Source of the DNA: Christiangramia bathymodioli
GTDB taxonomy: Bacteria; Bacteroidota; Bacteroidia; Flavobacteriales; Flavobacteriaceae
Length of the DNA stretch: 64,000 nt
Assembly: GCA_009735695.1 (NCBI GenBank)
Contig: SRSL01000001.1
Location: 186,048-250,047, forward strand
Direction of reading: 5' to 3'
Under the pieces are notes generated by a model. The model did not search any database. It saw nothing but the letters and a program-made list of their open reading frames with translations, and was not told the origin of the DNA. This document shows positions 56,027-63,440 of the stretch, one piece after another; position 1 is the stretch's first letter, and each line of letters begins with the position of its first letter. Made by a program: the position numbers and the translations under genes.

Positions 56027-56074
56027 ATCATTTTAAGATAAATTTAAAATGATGTAGTACTAATGATGTAGTAG
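56027..56074 (-). promoter_or_regulatory. Upstream regulatory region of susC with GTAGTA direct repeats and a 10-bp inverted repeat
   Basis: ATCATTTTAA (56027-56036) and TTAAAATGAT (56044-56053) form a perfect inverted repeat with a 7-nt spacer. It overlaps the first of two direct repeats GATGTAGTA (56051-56059 and 56065-56073), 14 bp apart. The same GTAGTA core forms the dyad in the susC promoter about 90 bp downstream. These repeats are candidate binding sites of the adjacent HTH regulator. Confidence 0.45.
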
Positions 56075-56108
56075 GATTTAGGAATTTTTTAGCCTGAATT
56101 TTAAATAT

Positions 56109-58844
56109 CTAGAAATTCTTTATCAGGAATTTTGTCAAATTCACATCGCTTTCCAATTGCATCTTTTTCCTTAAGCGATATCGGTGAACTTCTACTCCCC
56201 GAACCGAAATACCCATTAAGGGAGCGATCTCTTTAGAACTCAAATTCATTTTTAGATAGGAACATAACTTGAGATCTTTATTGGTCAATTTAGGGTACTG
56301 CTCCAGGACTTCTTTAAAAAAGTCTTCATGCACCTCATTAAAGTTGGTTTCGAAAACTTTCCACTCGTCTTTATTCTTAACAGCGGTATTGATCTTGTTC
56401 ATGATATGTTTTAAACGAAACTGATTGGAAAATTTAGTTTTGTCCTTATTCAGCTCGCTTTGTATTTCCATTAATACCTCATTCTTTTTGGCCGCCATCA
56501 TCGTGGTATTTGCCAGTTCCTTCCTTTTTATATCAATTTCGGTCATCAAGCGCTCCTTTTCAATACGGTTAAGCCGCTCAGCATGCTCCTGTTCGAACTT
56601 CTCTTCGAGCTGGTATTGATGCTTTTTCAATTTTTGCTGATTCAGCCAGTAGATCAAATAACCGATTGCCAGTACCACCAGTCCATACAACAGCTTCATC
56701 CATACCGAAAGATACCATGGTGGGGCAATGGTGAAATCAATCCCCGAAGTAGCGACCTGGCCCGGCTCACTTCCAACGGCTTTCAGAATAAGATGATAAT
56801 CCCCATGCCTTAAATTCTGAAAATTAAGATGGCCATCCTGTACGGTTCCGCTTAAATCGTCCTCACCTGTCAATTCATATTTCAGCCCAGAAGCATCAGA
56901 TACCGGCATTCCCACCCGTAGACTAATATTCCTGGAATGACTATAAGGGATCGTCAACTCCCGGTCTACCGAATATGGCACTCGCTCATCAGAAAACTCC
57001 CTGATAACAGGCGTGCTCACCCAAGCTTGCTCCTTACGTCTGGAAAGTTCCCTTAAATTGATTCGGGCAAAACCATCGTTTAAAGTGACCAGGGAAATGG
57101 AATCATTAAGAGGAATAAAATTCTCATTTGATTTTACAAGTCTTTGATTGAGTTCCTCTTCGGTTATTTTAAGTTCTTTACCCCTTAGATCGGTAATAAT
57201 GAGCGAACCATCCTCAGAGTCTACAAATACGAATCGATCGCTCTTATGAATAAGCCGTTTTTCATGGTAAGCAGACAATTCCTTAAATTCTTCAAATTCA
57301 TTTTTAAATGAATTGTAACTATACCAGCGATCTCCAACATATACCATGATACGGTTATTTACCTTATATATCCGGGTATTGAAATTAGCTTGATCCCCCA
57401 AAGGTCCAATTTTTTCAACCCCTATATTCTGGAGATCGCTTAGATCAAGCCTATAAATACCCTCGTACGGATGAGCGGCCCAGGCAGTTTTCGAATTTTC
57501 AAAAACGATCTGTTTTACAGGGAAGTTTACTGCGCTCAATTCATTAACCTCCCCCGATGCTGGATCATACAGACTAATTCCAGTATAATGACCAATCAGC
57601 AACCTGTCATCTTCAGGCATTTTCTGGATGGTAAAACTCCCGGTATGATCGTCTATGGGTATGAAACTTCCATCCTGTATTCGGTACAAACCTTTGTTGT
57701 GATTAGCATACAGAACGTCATCGATCATTTCCAGGTTCCAGGTATGATCTTCGGCGTTTTCTATAAGATTTAAATCACCATCGCTAAACTGATAAACACC
57801 TGTATTACTGGCAAGATAAATAGCATCGCGGTAAAGTTCCAGATCGTATACAGCCCCCAACTCACCCGTATTATCTGTATAGAATTTATAAGGTGAGGTA
57901 AGATTGACCATATCAACCCCATTATCGAGGGCGAGCCAAAGCCTGTCTTTGGCATATTTCAATCCTAAGACAGTATTATTCTGCAAACCAGAGGTTCTAT
58001 TATAGATCTGGAACTCGTCTGTATTAAGATTGTAGTGAATAATCCCATTTTTGATAGTTCCTAAAACGAGCTCAGAATCGGAAACCACTTCCATATGGTT
58101 CAGTTCATTTTTTACCAGCACCTCGTTTAGTTCTTCATTCCAGAATTTTTTAATTTTTCCGTTTTCGTAGACAAATAAAGACTCCTTGCCCGCAATGAAA
58201 AGCCTGTTCCCAATGGATTCCAAATCAACTATATTGATATTTTGAATGGCGGAAAGATTACCCGGTAAATCCTGAATGTTCCCTCCTTTATCTACTTGGG
58301 AAAGCCCTCTGTTTCTCGGTGCGATCAATAATTTATCCTGAAATTTTCCAAATGCGGTTGGCACTACCTCTTCGATCCGTTCAATCCTATCATTCGAATA
58401 TTTAAAAACACCTCCGAAAGACCGGAAATAAATATCTCCATTATAAGCGGTGATTTCCCAGAACTCATCGTTTTGCAGGTCAAGGTCTGTCATTAAATCT
58501 GAAAGAGAGATATACGACAAACAACCTTCAGCCGTATGTTCCCAGTAACCAAATTCTTTATAAGAACCGGTATAGATCCGGTCTTTATAAGGAAAAACCG
58601 AACGTATGATGGATTGGCTCTCTAATGGATATAAATTCCAGTTAAATCCGTCGTATACAAGGAGGCCTTGATTATTTGCGGTGTACACCATTCCTTTTTC
58701 ATCGATCGCGATATCCCAATTCTGACTGGCGGCCGAGTAATCTGCCGGAGAATAGTTTTGTATAGGTGGAACCAACTCCTGTGCATGAGCCACACAAAAG
58801 CTTAACCATGTTATAATAAGGTATTTGAGAGATTTAAACTCCAT
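56109..58844 (-). CDS. Membrane-spanning propeller sensor with LuxR-type HTH (PUL regulator)
   Basis: 911 residues. A signal peptide (YLIITWLSFCVAHAQ) leads into a periplasmic two-component-regulator-type beta-propeller (about 25-610) with recurring DIAIDEKGMVYTANNQG-type blades, and then a Y_Y_Y-like domain (about 620-705). One membrane segment (KLLYGLVVLAIGYLIYWL, about 717-734) is followed by a coiled coil (about 738-800) and a C-terminal LuxR/FixJ-like HTH (NLSSKEIAPLMGISVRGVEV, about 868-887). There is no histidine kinase or receiver domain. It should bind glycan signals outside the cytosol and DNA inside, acting as a one-component activator. It lies directly upstream of susC. Confidence 0.85.
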   Translation of the reverse strand: MEFKSLKYLIITWLSFCVAHAQELVPPIQNYSPADYSAASQNWDIAIDEKGMVYTANNQGLLVYDGFNWNLYPLESQSIIRSVFPYKDRIYTGSYKEFGYWEHTAEGCLSYISLSDLMTDLDLQNDEFWEITAYNGDIYFRSFGGVFKYSNDRIERIEEVVPTAFGKFQDKLLIAPRNRGLSQVDKGGNIQDLPGNLSAIQNINIVDLESIGNRLFIAGKESLFVYENGKIKKFWNEELNEVLVKNELNHMEVVSDSELVLGTIKNGIIHYNLNTDEFQIYNRTSGLQNNTVLGLKYAKDRLWLALDNGVDMVNLTSPYKFYTDNTGELGAVYDLELYRDAIYLASNTGVYQFSDGDLNLIENAEDHTWNLEMIDDVLYANHNKGLYRIQDGSFIPIDDHTGSFTIQKMPEDDRLLIGHYTGISLYDPASGEVNELSAVNFPVKQIVFENSKTAWAAHPYEGIYRLDLSDLQNIGVEKIGPLGDQANFNTRIYKVNNRIMVYVGDRWYSYNSFKNEFEEFKELSAYHEKRLIHKSDRFVFVDSEDGSLIITDLRGKELKITEEELNQRLVKSNENFIPLNDSISLVTLNDGFARINLRELSRRKEQAWVSTPVIREFSDERVPYSVDRELTIPYSHSRNISLRVGMPVSDASGLKYELTGEDDLSGTVQDGHLNFQNLRHGDYHLILKAVGSEPGQVATSGIDFTIAPPWYLSVWMKLLYGLVVLAIGYLIYWLNQQKLKKHQYQLEEKFEQEHAERLNRIEKERLMTEIDIKRKELANTTMMAAKKNEVLMEIQSELNKDKTKFSNQFRLKHIMNKINTAVKNKDEWKVFETNFNEVHEDFFKEVLEQYPKLTNKDLKLCSYLKMNLSSKEIAPLMGISVRGVEVHRYRLRKKMQLESDVNLTKFLIKNF

Positions 58845-58935
58845 CTTGTATATTTATTTGTGCAAGTATTGAGCAGGCGAAAAGTTACAATTAATTGGCA
58901 AAACTTTGTATTTTTCAGCATCCAAAAAATCCAAC

Positions 58936-60630
58936 ATGAATTTTACACCCAACTTTTTGAAGATACCCCTGATCTTTTTTCTACCCTCTTTATTTTTCCT
59001 CGCCTGTAATGACGAGAAAAAAAGCGCTGAGACTGAAAAACCAAAAAGACCTAATATTGTTTTTATCATGGCAGATGACCATGCAGAGCAGGCCATTAGT
59101 GCCTATGGACATCCTTTAAGCCAACTCGCCCCTACTCCAAATATTGACCGAATTGCAAATAATGGTGCGCGCTTTATCAATAATTTTAATACGAATTCGA
59201 TCTGCGGCCCCAGCCGTGCGGTGATCTTAACGGGAAAATTCAGCCATGTTAATGGTTTCAGAATGAATGGAGAAGTTTTTGATGGCTCTCAACCCACCCT
59301 ACCGAAGTATTTGAAAAAAGCTGGATACCAAACCGCCATTGTTGGAAAATGGCATTTGCATGGACTTCCGCAGGGATTCGATTACTGGCATGTGCTGAAT
59401 GACCAGGGGAATTATTATAACCCGGAATTCATCAAGGATCAGGACACCACCATAATTGAGGGTTACACTACCGACATCATCACTGAAATGGGGATCGACT
59501 GGCTATCGAACCGCCGGGATAAGGATGAACCCTTCTTCCTGATGGTTCATCATAAGGCTCCGCATCGTAACTGGATGCCGCCAATTAGACATATCAACAC
59601 TTACGATTCTATAAAATTCCCATTGCCGGAAACCTACTTTGCCAAACATGAGGGGCAGGTAGCATCGCAGGAGCAACTACAAACCATTTATGAAGACATG
59701 TATGAAGGTCATGATCTCAAATTAACGGTTTCAAAGGGAAGCGATTCATTGAGACATAACCCATGGACATCAGATTTCGAACGTATGAACCCTGAGCAAC
59801 GAAAAGCCTGGAACGATGCTTACCGCCCTAAAAATGATGCTTTTCATGAAGCAAACCTGAAAGGTAGAGATCTTGCCAGATGGAAAGGTCAGCGTTATTT
59901 AAGAGATTATATGGGAACCGTGCAGGCCGTAGATGAAGGAGTTGGGAAAATCCTGGATTACCTGGAAGAAAATGATCTAACCGAAAATACCATTATCGTA
60001 TATACGACAGACCAGGGATTCTACCTTGGAGAGAAAGGTTTCTTCGATAAACGGTTTATGTATGAAGAGTCACTTGCCATGCCTTTGCTTATTCAGTATC
60101 CTCCTGTTATTGAAAAAGGAACAAAGGTTGACGCGCTTACCCAGAACCTGGATTTCGCACCAACATTCTTAGACTTTGCAGGAGCTGAAATTCCTTCAGA
60201 CATGCAGGGAAAATCCCTGAAACCTCTCCTTACTCCAAATTCTGAAATTAGCGATGAAGCATTTAGAGATGCCGTGTACTATCATTACTATGATTTCCCG
60301 GCTTTTCATATGGTTAAAAGACATTATGGAGTTCGAACCGAAAGATATAAGCTCATCCACTTTTATGACGATATCGACACCTGGGAACTTTATGACCTGC
60401 AAAAAGATCCGGCAGAGGTGAACAATTTGTATGGTGATGAGGAATATGCCGAAATACAGGAGCGACTTCATTCCAAGCTGGACTCTCTTCAGCAGGTTTA
60501 TAATGTCACCGAAGAGGAATTCCGAACCACTCCTGAGGAAAAAGTGGAGCAGGCTTACAGGAATTTTGCCAGGCTTGCCGGGGAAGATCCAGACACTTAT
60601 CCTGAAAAGAAAAAGACACAGGTAGACTAA
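58936..60630 (+). CDS. Lipoprotein sulfatase (formylglycine-dependent)
   Basis: 564 residues from ATG 58936; the earlier in-frame TTG at 58906 gives no better signal. The lipoprotein signal ends FLPSLFFLAC (lipid Cys 24) and is followed by the acidic NDE, as in flavobacterial surface lipoproteins. Sulfatase motifs are NIVFIMADDHAEQAISAYG, then SICGPSRAVILTG, where Cys90 is converted to formylglycine, and GKWHLHGLPQGFD. A maturase (anSME type) is required but not in the window. The enzyme removes sulfate esters, suggesting a sulfated, marine-type polysaccharide. The gene diverges from the regulator, with a 91-bp gap. Confidence 0.9.
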   Translation: MNFTPNFLKIPLIFFLPSLFFLACNDEKKSAETEKPKRPNIVFIMADDHAEQAISAYGHPLSQLAPTPNIDRIANNGARFINNFNTNSICGPSRAVILTGKFSHVNGFRMNGEVFDGSQPTLPKYLKKAGYQTAIVGKWHLHGLPQGFDYWHVLNDQGNYYNPEFIKDQDTTIIEGYTTDIITEMGIDWLSNRRDKDEPFFLMVHHKAPHRNWMPPIRHINTYDSIKFPLPETYFAKHEGQVASQEQLQTIYEDMYEGHDLKLTVSKGSDSLRHNPWTSDFERMNPEQRKAWNDAYRPKNDAFHEANLKGRDLARWKGQRYLRDYMGTVQAVDEGVGKILDYLEENDLTENTIIVYTTDQGFYLGEKGFFDKRFMYEESLAMPLLIQYPPVIEKGTKVDALTQNLDFAPTFLDFAGAEIPSDMQGKSLKPLLTPNSEISDEAFRDAVYYHYYDFPAFHMVKRHYGVRTERYKLIHFYDDIDTWELYDLQKDPAEVNNLYGDEEYAEIQERLHSKLDSLQQVYNVTEEEFRTTPEEKVEQAYRNFARLAGEDPDTYPEKKKTQVD

Positions 60631-60664
60631 ATAAGTCAATACTTCACTCAAAATCATTCATAGT

Positions 60665-60705
60665 CATATTGGAATTTTTCCTATTTTTGGAAAAATTCCA
60701 ATATG
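60665..60705 (+). promoter_or_regulatory. Perfect 17-bp inverted repeat enclosing the -7 box of the radical SAM operon
   Basis: The left arm CATATTGGAATTTTTCC (60665-60681) is perfectly complementary to GGAAAAATTCCAATATG (60689-60705). The 7-nt spacer plus the first G of the right arm make an exact -7 box TATTTTTG (60682-60689). The right arm ends on the ATG (60703-60705) of the radical SAM gene. A repressor binding here would cover the core promoter, and transcription would start nearly at the ATG. Confidence 0.75.
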
Positions 60706-61962
60706 AATTTTGAACGCATCAAAGAAAAACTAAACATCCTGGCCGATGCGGCCAAGTATGATGTGTCCTGTTCCAGCAGCGGCAGCAAGCGAAAAAACAC
60801 CTCAAAAGGCCTGGGCGATTCTTCAGGTATGGGAATATGTCATACCTATACCCAGGATGGCAGATGTGTTTCATTGCTCAAAATTCTGCTTACCAACCAT
60901 TGTATTTTTGATTGTGCCTATTGCGTAACTCGCAAAAGCAATGATATAAAAAGAGCTGCCTTCAAAGTTCAGGAGGTTGTAGACCTTACCATCAGCTTTT
61001 ACCGACGAAACTATATAGAAGGTTTATTCCTTAGTTCCGGCATTTTCAAAGATCCAGATTATACCATGGAGCGGCTCATACAGGTCGCTAAAAAGTTACG
61101 GGAAGAAGAAAATTTCAATGGATATATTCACCTGAAAAGCATTCCGGGGGCAAGCGATGAACTCATGAGAGAAGCTGGGCTGTATGCCGATCGCCTGAGC
61201 GTAAATATTGAAGTACCTACCAAATCCGGTCTTAAATTACTCGCGCCAGACAAAAAGCATGAAGATTTCATGAAACCCATGGAAAAGGTCAAAAATGAGA
61301 TCATTCAATATAAGCAGGAATCCAAATTGATCAAAAGCACACCCAAATATGCGCCGGCGGGACAAAGCACCCAGATGATCGTGGGGGCTACCGGCGAAAG
61401 CGATAGGGATATAATGTACTCATCGGCTTTCTTCTATAAAAAATACAATATGAAACGGGTATATTATTCGGGATATGTACCTGTTAGTAATGACCCCAGG
61501 CTACCGGCGCTCGGTTCCCAGGTGCCCATGTTGCGGGAAAACAGGTTATATCAAACCGACTGGCTTATGCGTTTCTATGGATTCGACATCCGGGAATTAC
61601 TGAACGAGAATTTTCAAAATCTCGATATGGAAATAGATCCCAAGCTGAGCTGGGCTCTAAGAAATCGGCATCTTTTCCCGGTAGATATCAACCGCGTAGA
61701 AAAACAGTTGTTGTTAAGAGTTCCGGGAATAGGCCTAAAATCGGTTAATAAGATCCTGCAGGCGAGGAAATTTCGAAAACTTAATTGGGAGCATTTAAAA
61801 AAGATTGGAATATCGATGAACCGGGCAAAATACTTCATTACCTGCGACTCCAGGGAAAAGGAGCTTAGGGAGTATTCCAGCGAAAACCTTAAACAGCTCA
61901 TTCTTAAAAATTCTTCCGGTAAATTCCGCAAAGACCTCTCACCTCAGTTAAGCCTGTTTTAA
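60703..61962 (+). CDS. Putative DNA modification/repair radical SAM protein (TIGR03916-like)
   Basis: 419 residues. The CX3CX2C radical SAM iron-sulfur motif is C67, C71, C74 in NHCIFDCAYCVTRKSND. The N-terminus MNFERIKEKLNILADAAKYD and KRKNTSKGLGDSSGMGICHT are typical of the TIGR03916 family. The C-terminal part has a helix-hairpin-helix (about 337-352, LLRVPGIGLKSVNKIL), which in many proteins binds DNA. The family was named from its association with uracil-DNA glycosylase-like proteins, but its reaction is not established. The TAA overlaps the ATG of the partner gene by one base. Confidence 0.85.
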   Translation: MNFERIKEKLNILADAAKYDVSCSSSGSKRKNTSKGLGDSSGMGICHTYTQDGRCVSLLKILLTNHCIFDCAYCVTRKSNDIKRAAFKVQEVVDLTISFYRRNYIEGLFLSSGIFKDPDYTMERLIQVAKKLREEENFNGYIHLKSIPGASDELMREAGLYADRLSVNIEVPTKSGLKLLAPDKKHEDFMKPMEKVKNEIIQYKQESKLIKSTPKYAPAGQSTQMIVGATGESDRDIMYSSAFFYKKYNMKRVYYSGYVPVSNDPRLPALGSQVPMLRENRLYQTDWLMRFYGFDIRELLNENFQNLDMEIDPKLSWALRNRHLFPVDINRVEKQLLLRVPGIGLKSVNKILQARKFRKLNWEHLKKIGISMNRAKYFITCDSREKELREYSSENLKQLILKNSSGKFRKDLSPQLSLF

Positions 61963-62738
61963 TGAGCCAGGTCACCTTAATATATGATGGTAGTTTTAAT
62001 GGCTTCTTAAGTTGCATTTTCAGAATTTATGAAGAAAAAATCCAACCAGTAGCCATTTTACCGGTTGGAGAAGAGCAACAGGATATTTTTTCAGAGCGAT
62101 GGGAAATTACAACCAACGAATCCTATTCCACACGGGTATTAAAAGGAATCCAGGACAGGCTTTCAGGAAATGGTTTCAATAAAATAAAATATGCATTTCT
62201 AAGCGAGCTTCCCGGCGTAGAAATGCAGCTATACAAAATGCTTGATTATATGTTTTCCACCAATAATAAGGTAGAAGGTGATTATTCCAACCCCCACGTC
62301 TTGAAAATTGCCCAGATTGCTAAAAAAGTAGGGCGTGAAAAACATCGTATGGAAGCTTTTGTAAGATTCCGGTTAACACGTGACAGATTATATTTTGCTC
62401 TCATCGAACCTGATTTTAATGTGCTGCCACTTATCGCCCCTCATTTTAAAAGCAGGTACGCCGATCAAAAATGGATGATCTACGATCAAAAGAGGAAATT
62501 TGGAATCTATTATGACCTCGATAAAGTGGATTTTATCAGCATAAAGCTGCCGGAAGACATCGGTTTTTCTGGAGCTAATCAGAAATATTTTGATATTGCT
62601 GAAATTCATTTTCAGCAGCTGTGGAAAGAATATTTCATTAGCACAAATATCAAAAGCCGTGCGAACAAAAGGCTTCACGAGCAGCATGTCCCCAAACGTT
62701 ACTGGAAATATTTAAGCGAAAAGAGTCCTTTTGCATAA
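61962..62738 (+). CDS. DUF4130/TIGR03915-type partner of the radical SAM protein
   Basis: 258 residues, coupled to the radical SAM gene by TAATG. Features of the TIGR03915 family of probable DNA-metabolism proteins: N-terminal VTLIYDGSFNGFLSCIFRIY, central VGREKHRMEAFVRFRLTRDR, and FALIEPDFNVLPLIAPHF. In some bacteria the homologue is fused to a uracil-DNA glycosylase-like domain; none is visible here. The protein has no signal peptide. Function is inferred only from family and pairing. Confidence 0.83.
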   Translation: MSQVTLIYDGSFNGFLSCIFRIYEEKIQPVAILPVGEEQQDIFSERWEITTNESYSTRVLKGIQDRLSGNGFNKIKYAFLSELPGVEMQLYKMLDYMFSTNNKVEGDYSNPHVLKIAQIAKKVGREKHRMEAFVRFRLTRDRLYFALIEPDFNVLPLIAPHFKSRYADQKWMIYDQKRKFGIYYDLDKVDFISIKLPEDIGFSGANQKYFDIAEIHFQQLWKEYFISTNIKSRANKRLHEQHVPKRYWKYLSEKSPFA

Positions 62739-62758
62739 TTAAAATTTGTTTAACTTTG
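62731..62758 (+). promoter_or_regulatory. Promoter of the first small lipoprotein gene
   Basis: TTG (62731-62733), 17-bp spacer, then TAACTTTG (62751-62758): the best full match to the Bacteroidota TTG-N17-23-TAnnTTTG consensus in the window. It ends 27 bp before the ATG at 62786. The -33 TTG lies in the last codons of the preceding gene. Confidence 0.8.
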
Positions 62759-62785
62759 TCGCTTCAACTAATTAAACATTTTAAA

Positions 62786-63037
62786 ATGAAAAAATTATTC
62801 TTACTATTTGCTGTAGCAACAATGTCCCTATCTATCTACTCTTGTAGAGAAACTACTGAAGAAAAAACCGAAGATGCTGTAGAAGCAATGGGTGAAGATG
62901 TAGAAAACGCTGCTGAAGAAGCAGGAAACGAGATGGAAGAAGCCGGACAGGACATCGAGAACGCTGCTGAAAACGCAGAAAACGAAATGGAACAAGAAGT
63001 AGAAGAGGAAGTTAACGAAACTGACGATAACGCTTAA
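62786..63037 (+). CDS. Small lipoprotein with acidic helical tail
   Basis: 83 residues from ATG 62786; an earlier in-frame TTG lies in the -7 box and is rejected. The lipoprotein signal MKKLFLLFAVATMSLSIYSC is followed by a tail composed mostly of Glu, Asp, Ala and Asn in a helix-like pattern (EDVENAAEEAGNEMEEAGQD, IENAAENAENEMEQEVEEEV), strongly acidic with almost no basic residues. I do not recognise a characterised family. It is a likely paralog of the next gene, with its own promoter and terminator, suggesting strong single-gene expression. The location is presumably the outer membrane. Confidence 0.8.
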   Translation: MKKLFLLFAVATMSLSIYSCRETTEEKTEDAVEAMGEDVENAAEEAGNEMEEAGQDIENAAENAENEMEQEVEEEVNETDDNA

Positions 63038-63058
63038 TCAACTTCTTTTAATAAGTTC

Positions 63059-63087
63059 AAAGCCATTCTTTACGGAATGGCTTTTTT
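63059..63087 (+). terminator. Terminator between the two small lipoprotein genes
   Basis: Stem AAAGCCATTC (63059-63068) and GAATGGCTTT (63075-63084), 6-nt loop, followed by T. Confidence 0.88.
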
Positions 63088-63110
63088 TAATTAACCCTAA
63101 TTTTAAACCG

Positions 63111-63386
63111 ATGAAAAAGTCAATTATCCTTTTCCTGGCTGCGATCCTCAGCTTTTCAATTTACTCATGCCGGGAAACAACCCAGGAAAAAACCGAAGAA
63201 GCTGCTGAAGCCATAGGTGAAGATATTGAAGCTGGCGCAAAGGAAGCCGGAGAAAAAATTAAAAAAGGTGCTGAAAAAGCTGGTGAAAAGGTAAAAGAAG
63301 GTGCCGAAAAGATCGAACGAGAGATCGATGAAGAAATTCACAATACCGATGACGTTAACAACGAAGAAGCGGCAGATGATTTTTAG
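63111..63386 (+). CDS. Small lipoprotein with mixed-charge helical tail
   Basis: 91 residues. The signal MKKSIILFLAAILSFSIYSC and the segment RETTQEKTEEAAEAIGEDIE closely match the preceding gene, so this is a tandem duplicate. The tail differs: it alternates Lys and Glu with Ala and Gly in an 11-residue-like rhythm (AGEKIKKGAEKAGEKVKEGA), reminiscent of LEA or apolipoprotein-like amphipathic helices. Function is unknown; a role in envelope stress or surface hydration is only a guess. Confidence 0.78.
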   Translation: MKKSIILFLAAILSFSIYSCRETTQEKTEEAAEAIGEDIEAGAKEAGEKIKKGAEKAGEKVKEGAEKIEREIDEEIHNTDDVNNEEAADDF

Positions 63387-63410
63387 TAAAAGATCAGAAT
63401 GTATTTTCCA

Positions 63411-63440
63411 GGCGAGTTAAGTTAACTCGCCTTATTTTTT
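63411..63440. terminator. Bidirectional terminator between the lipoprotein and polyprenyl synthetase genes
   Basis: Stem GGCGAGTTAA (63411-63420) and TTAACTCGCC (63422-63431) around one central G, with a T-rich run (TTATTTTTT) on the plus side. It overlaps the end of the convergent polyprenyl synthetase gene. Confidence 0.75.

Noticed and set aside
55928-56108. Small gene or ncRNA between susC and its regulator
   Set aside because: No reading frame of useful length and no terminator; the region is better explained as a promoter and operator region.
41673-60630. Recent horizontal island with integrase or insertion sequences
   Set aside because: No integrase, transposase, direct-repeat boundary or tRNA attachment site was found at the edges; tRNA-Arg at 36292 is intact and has no repeated 3' end that I could see.
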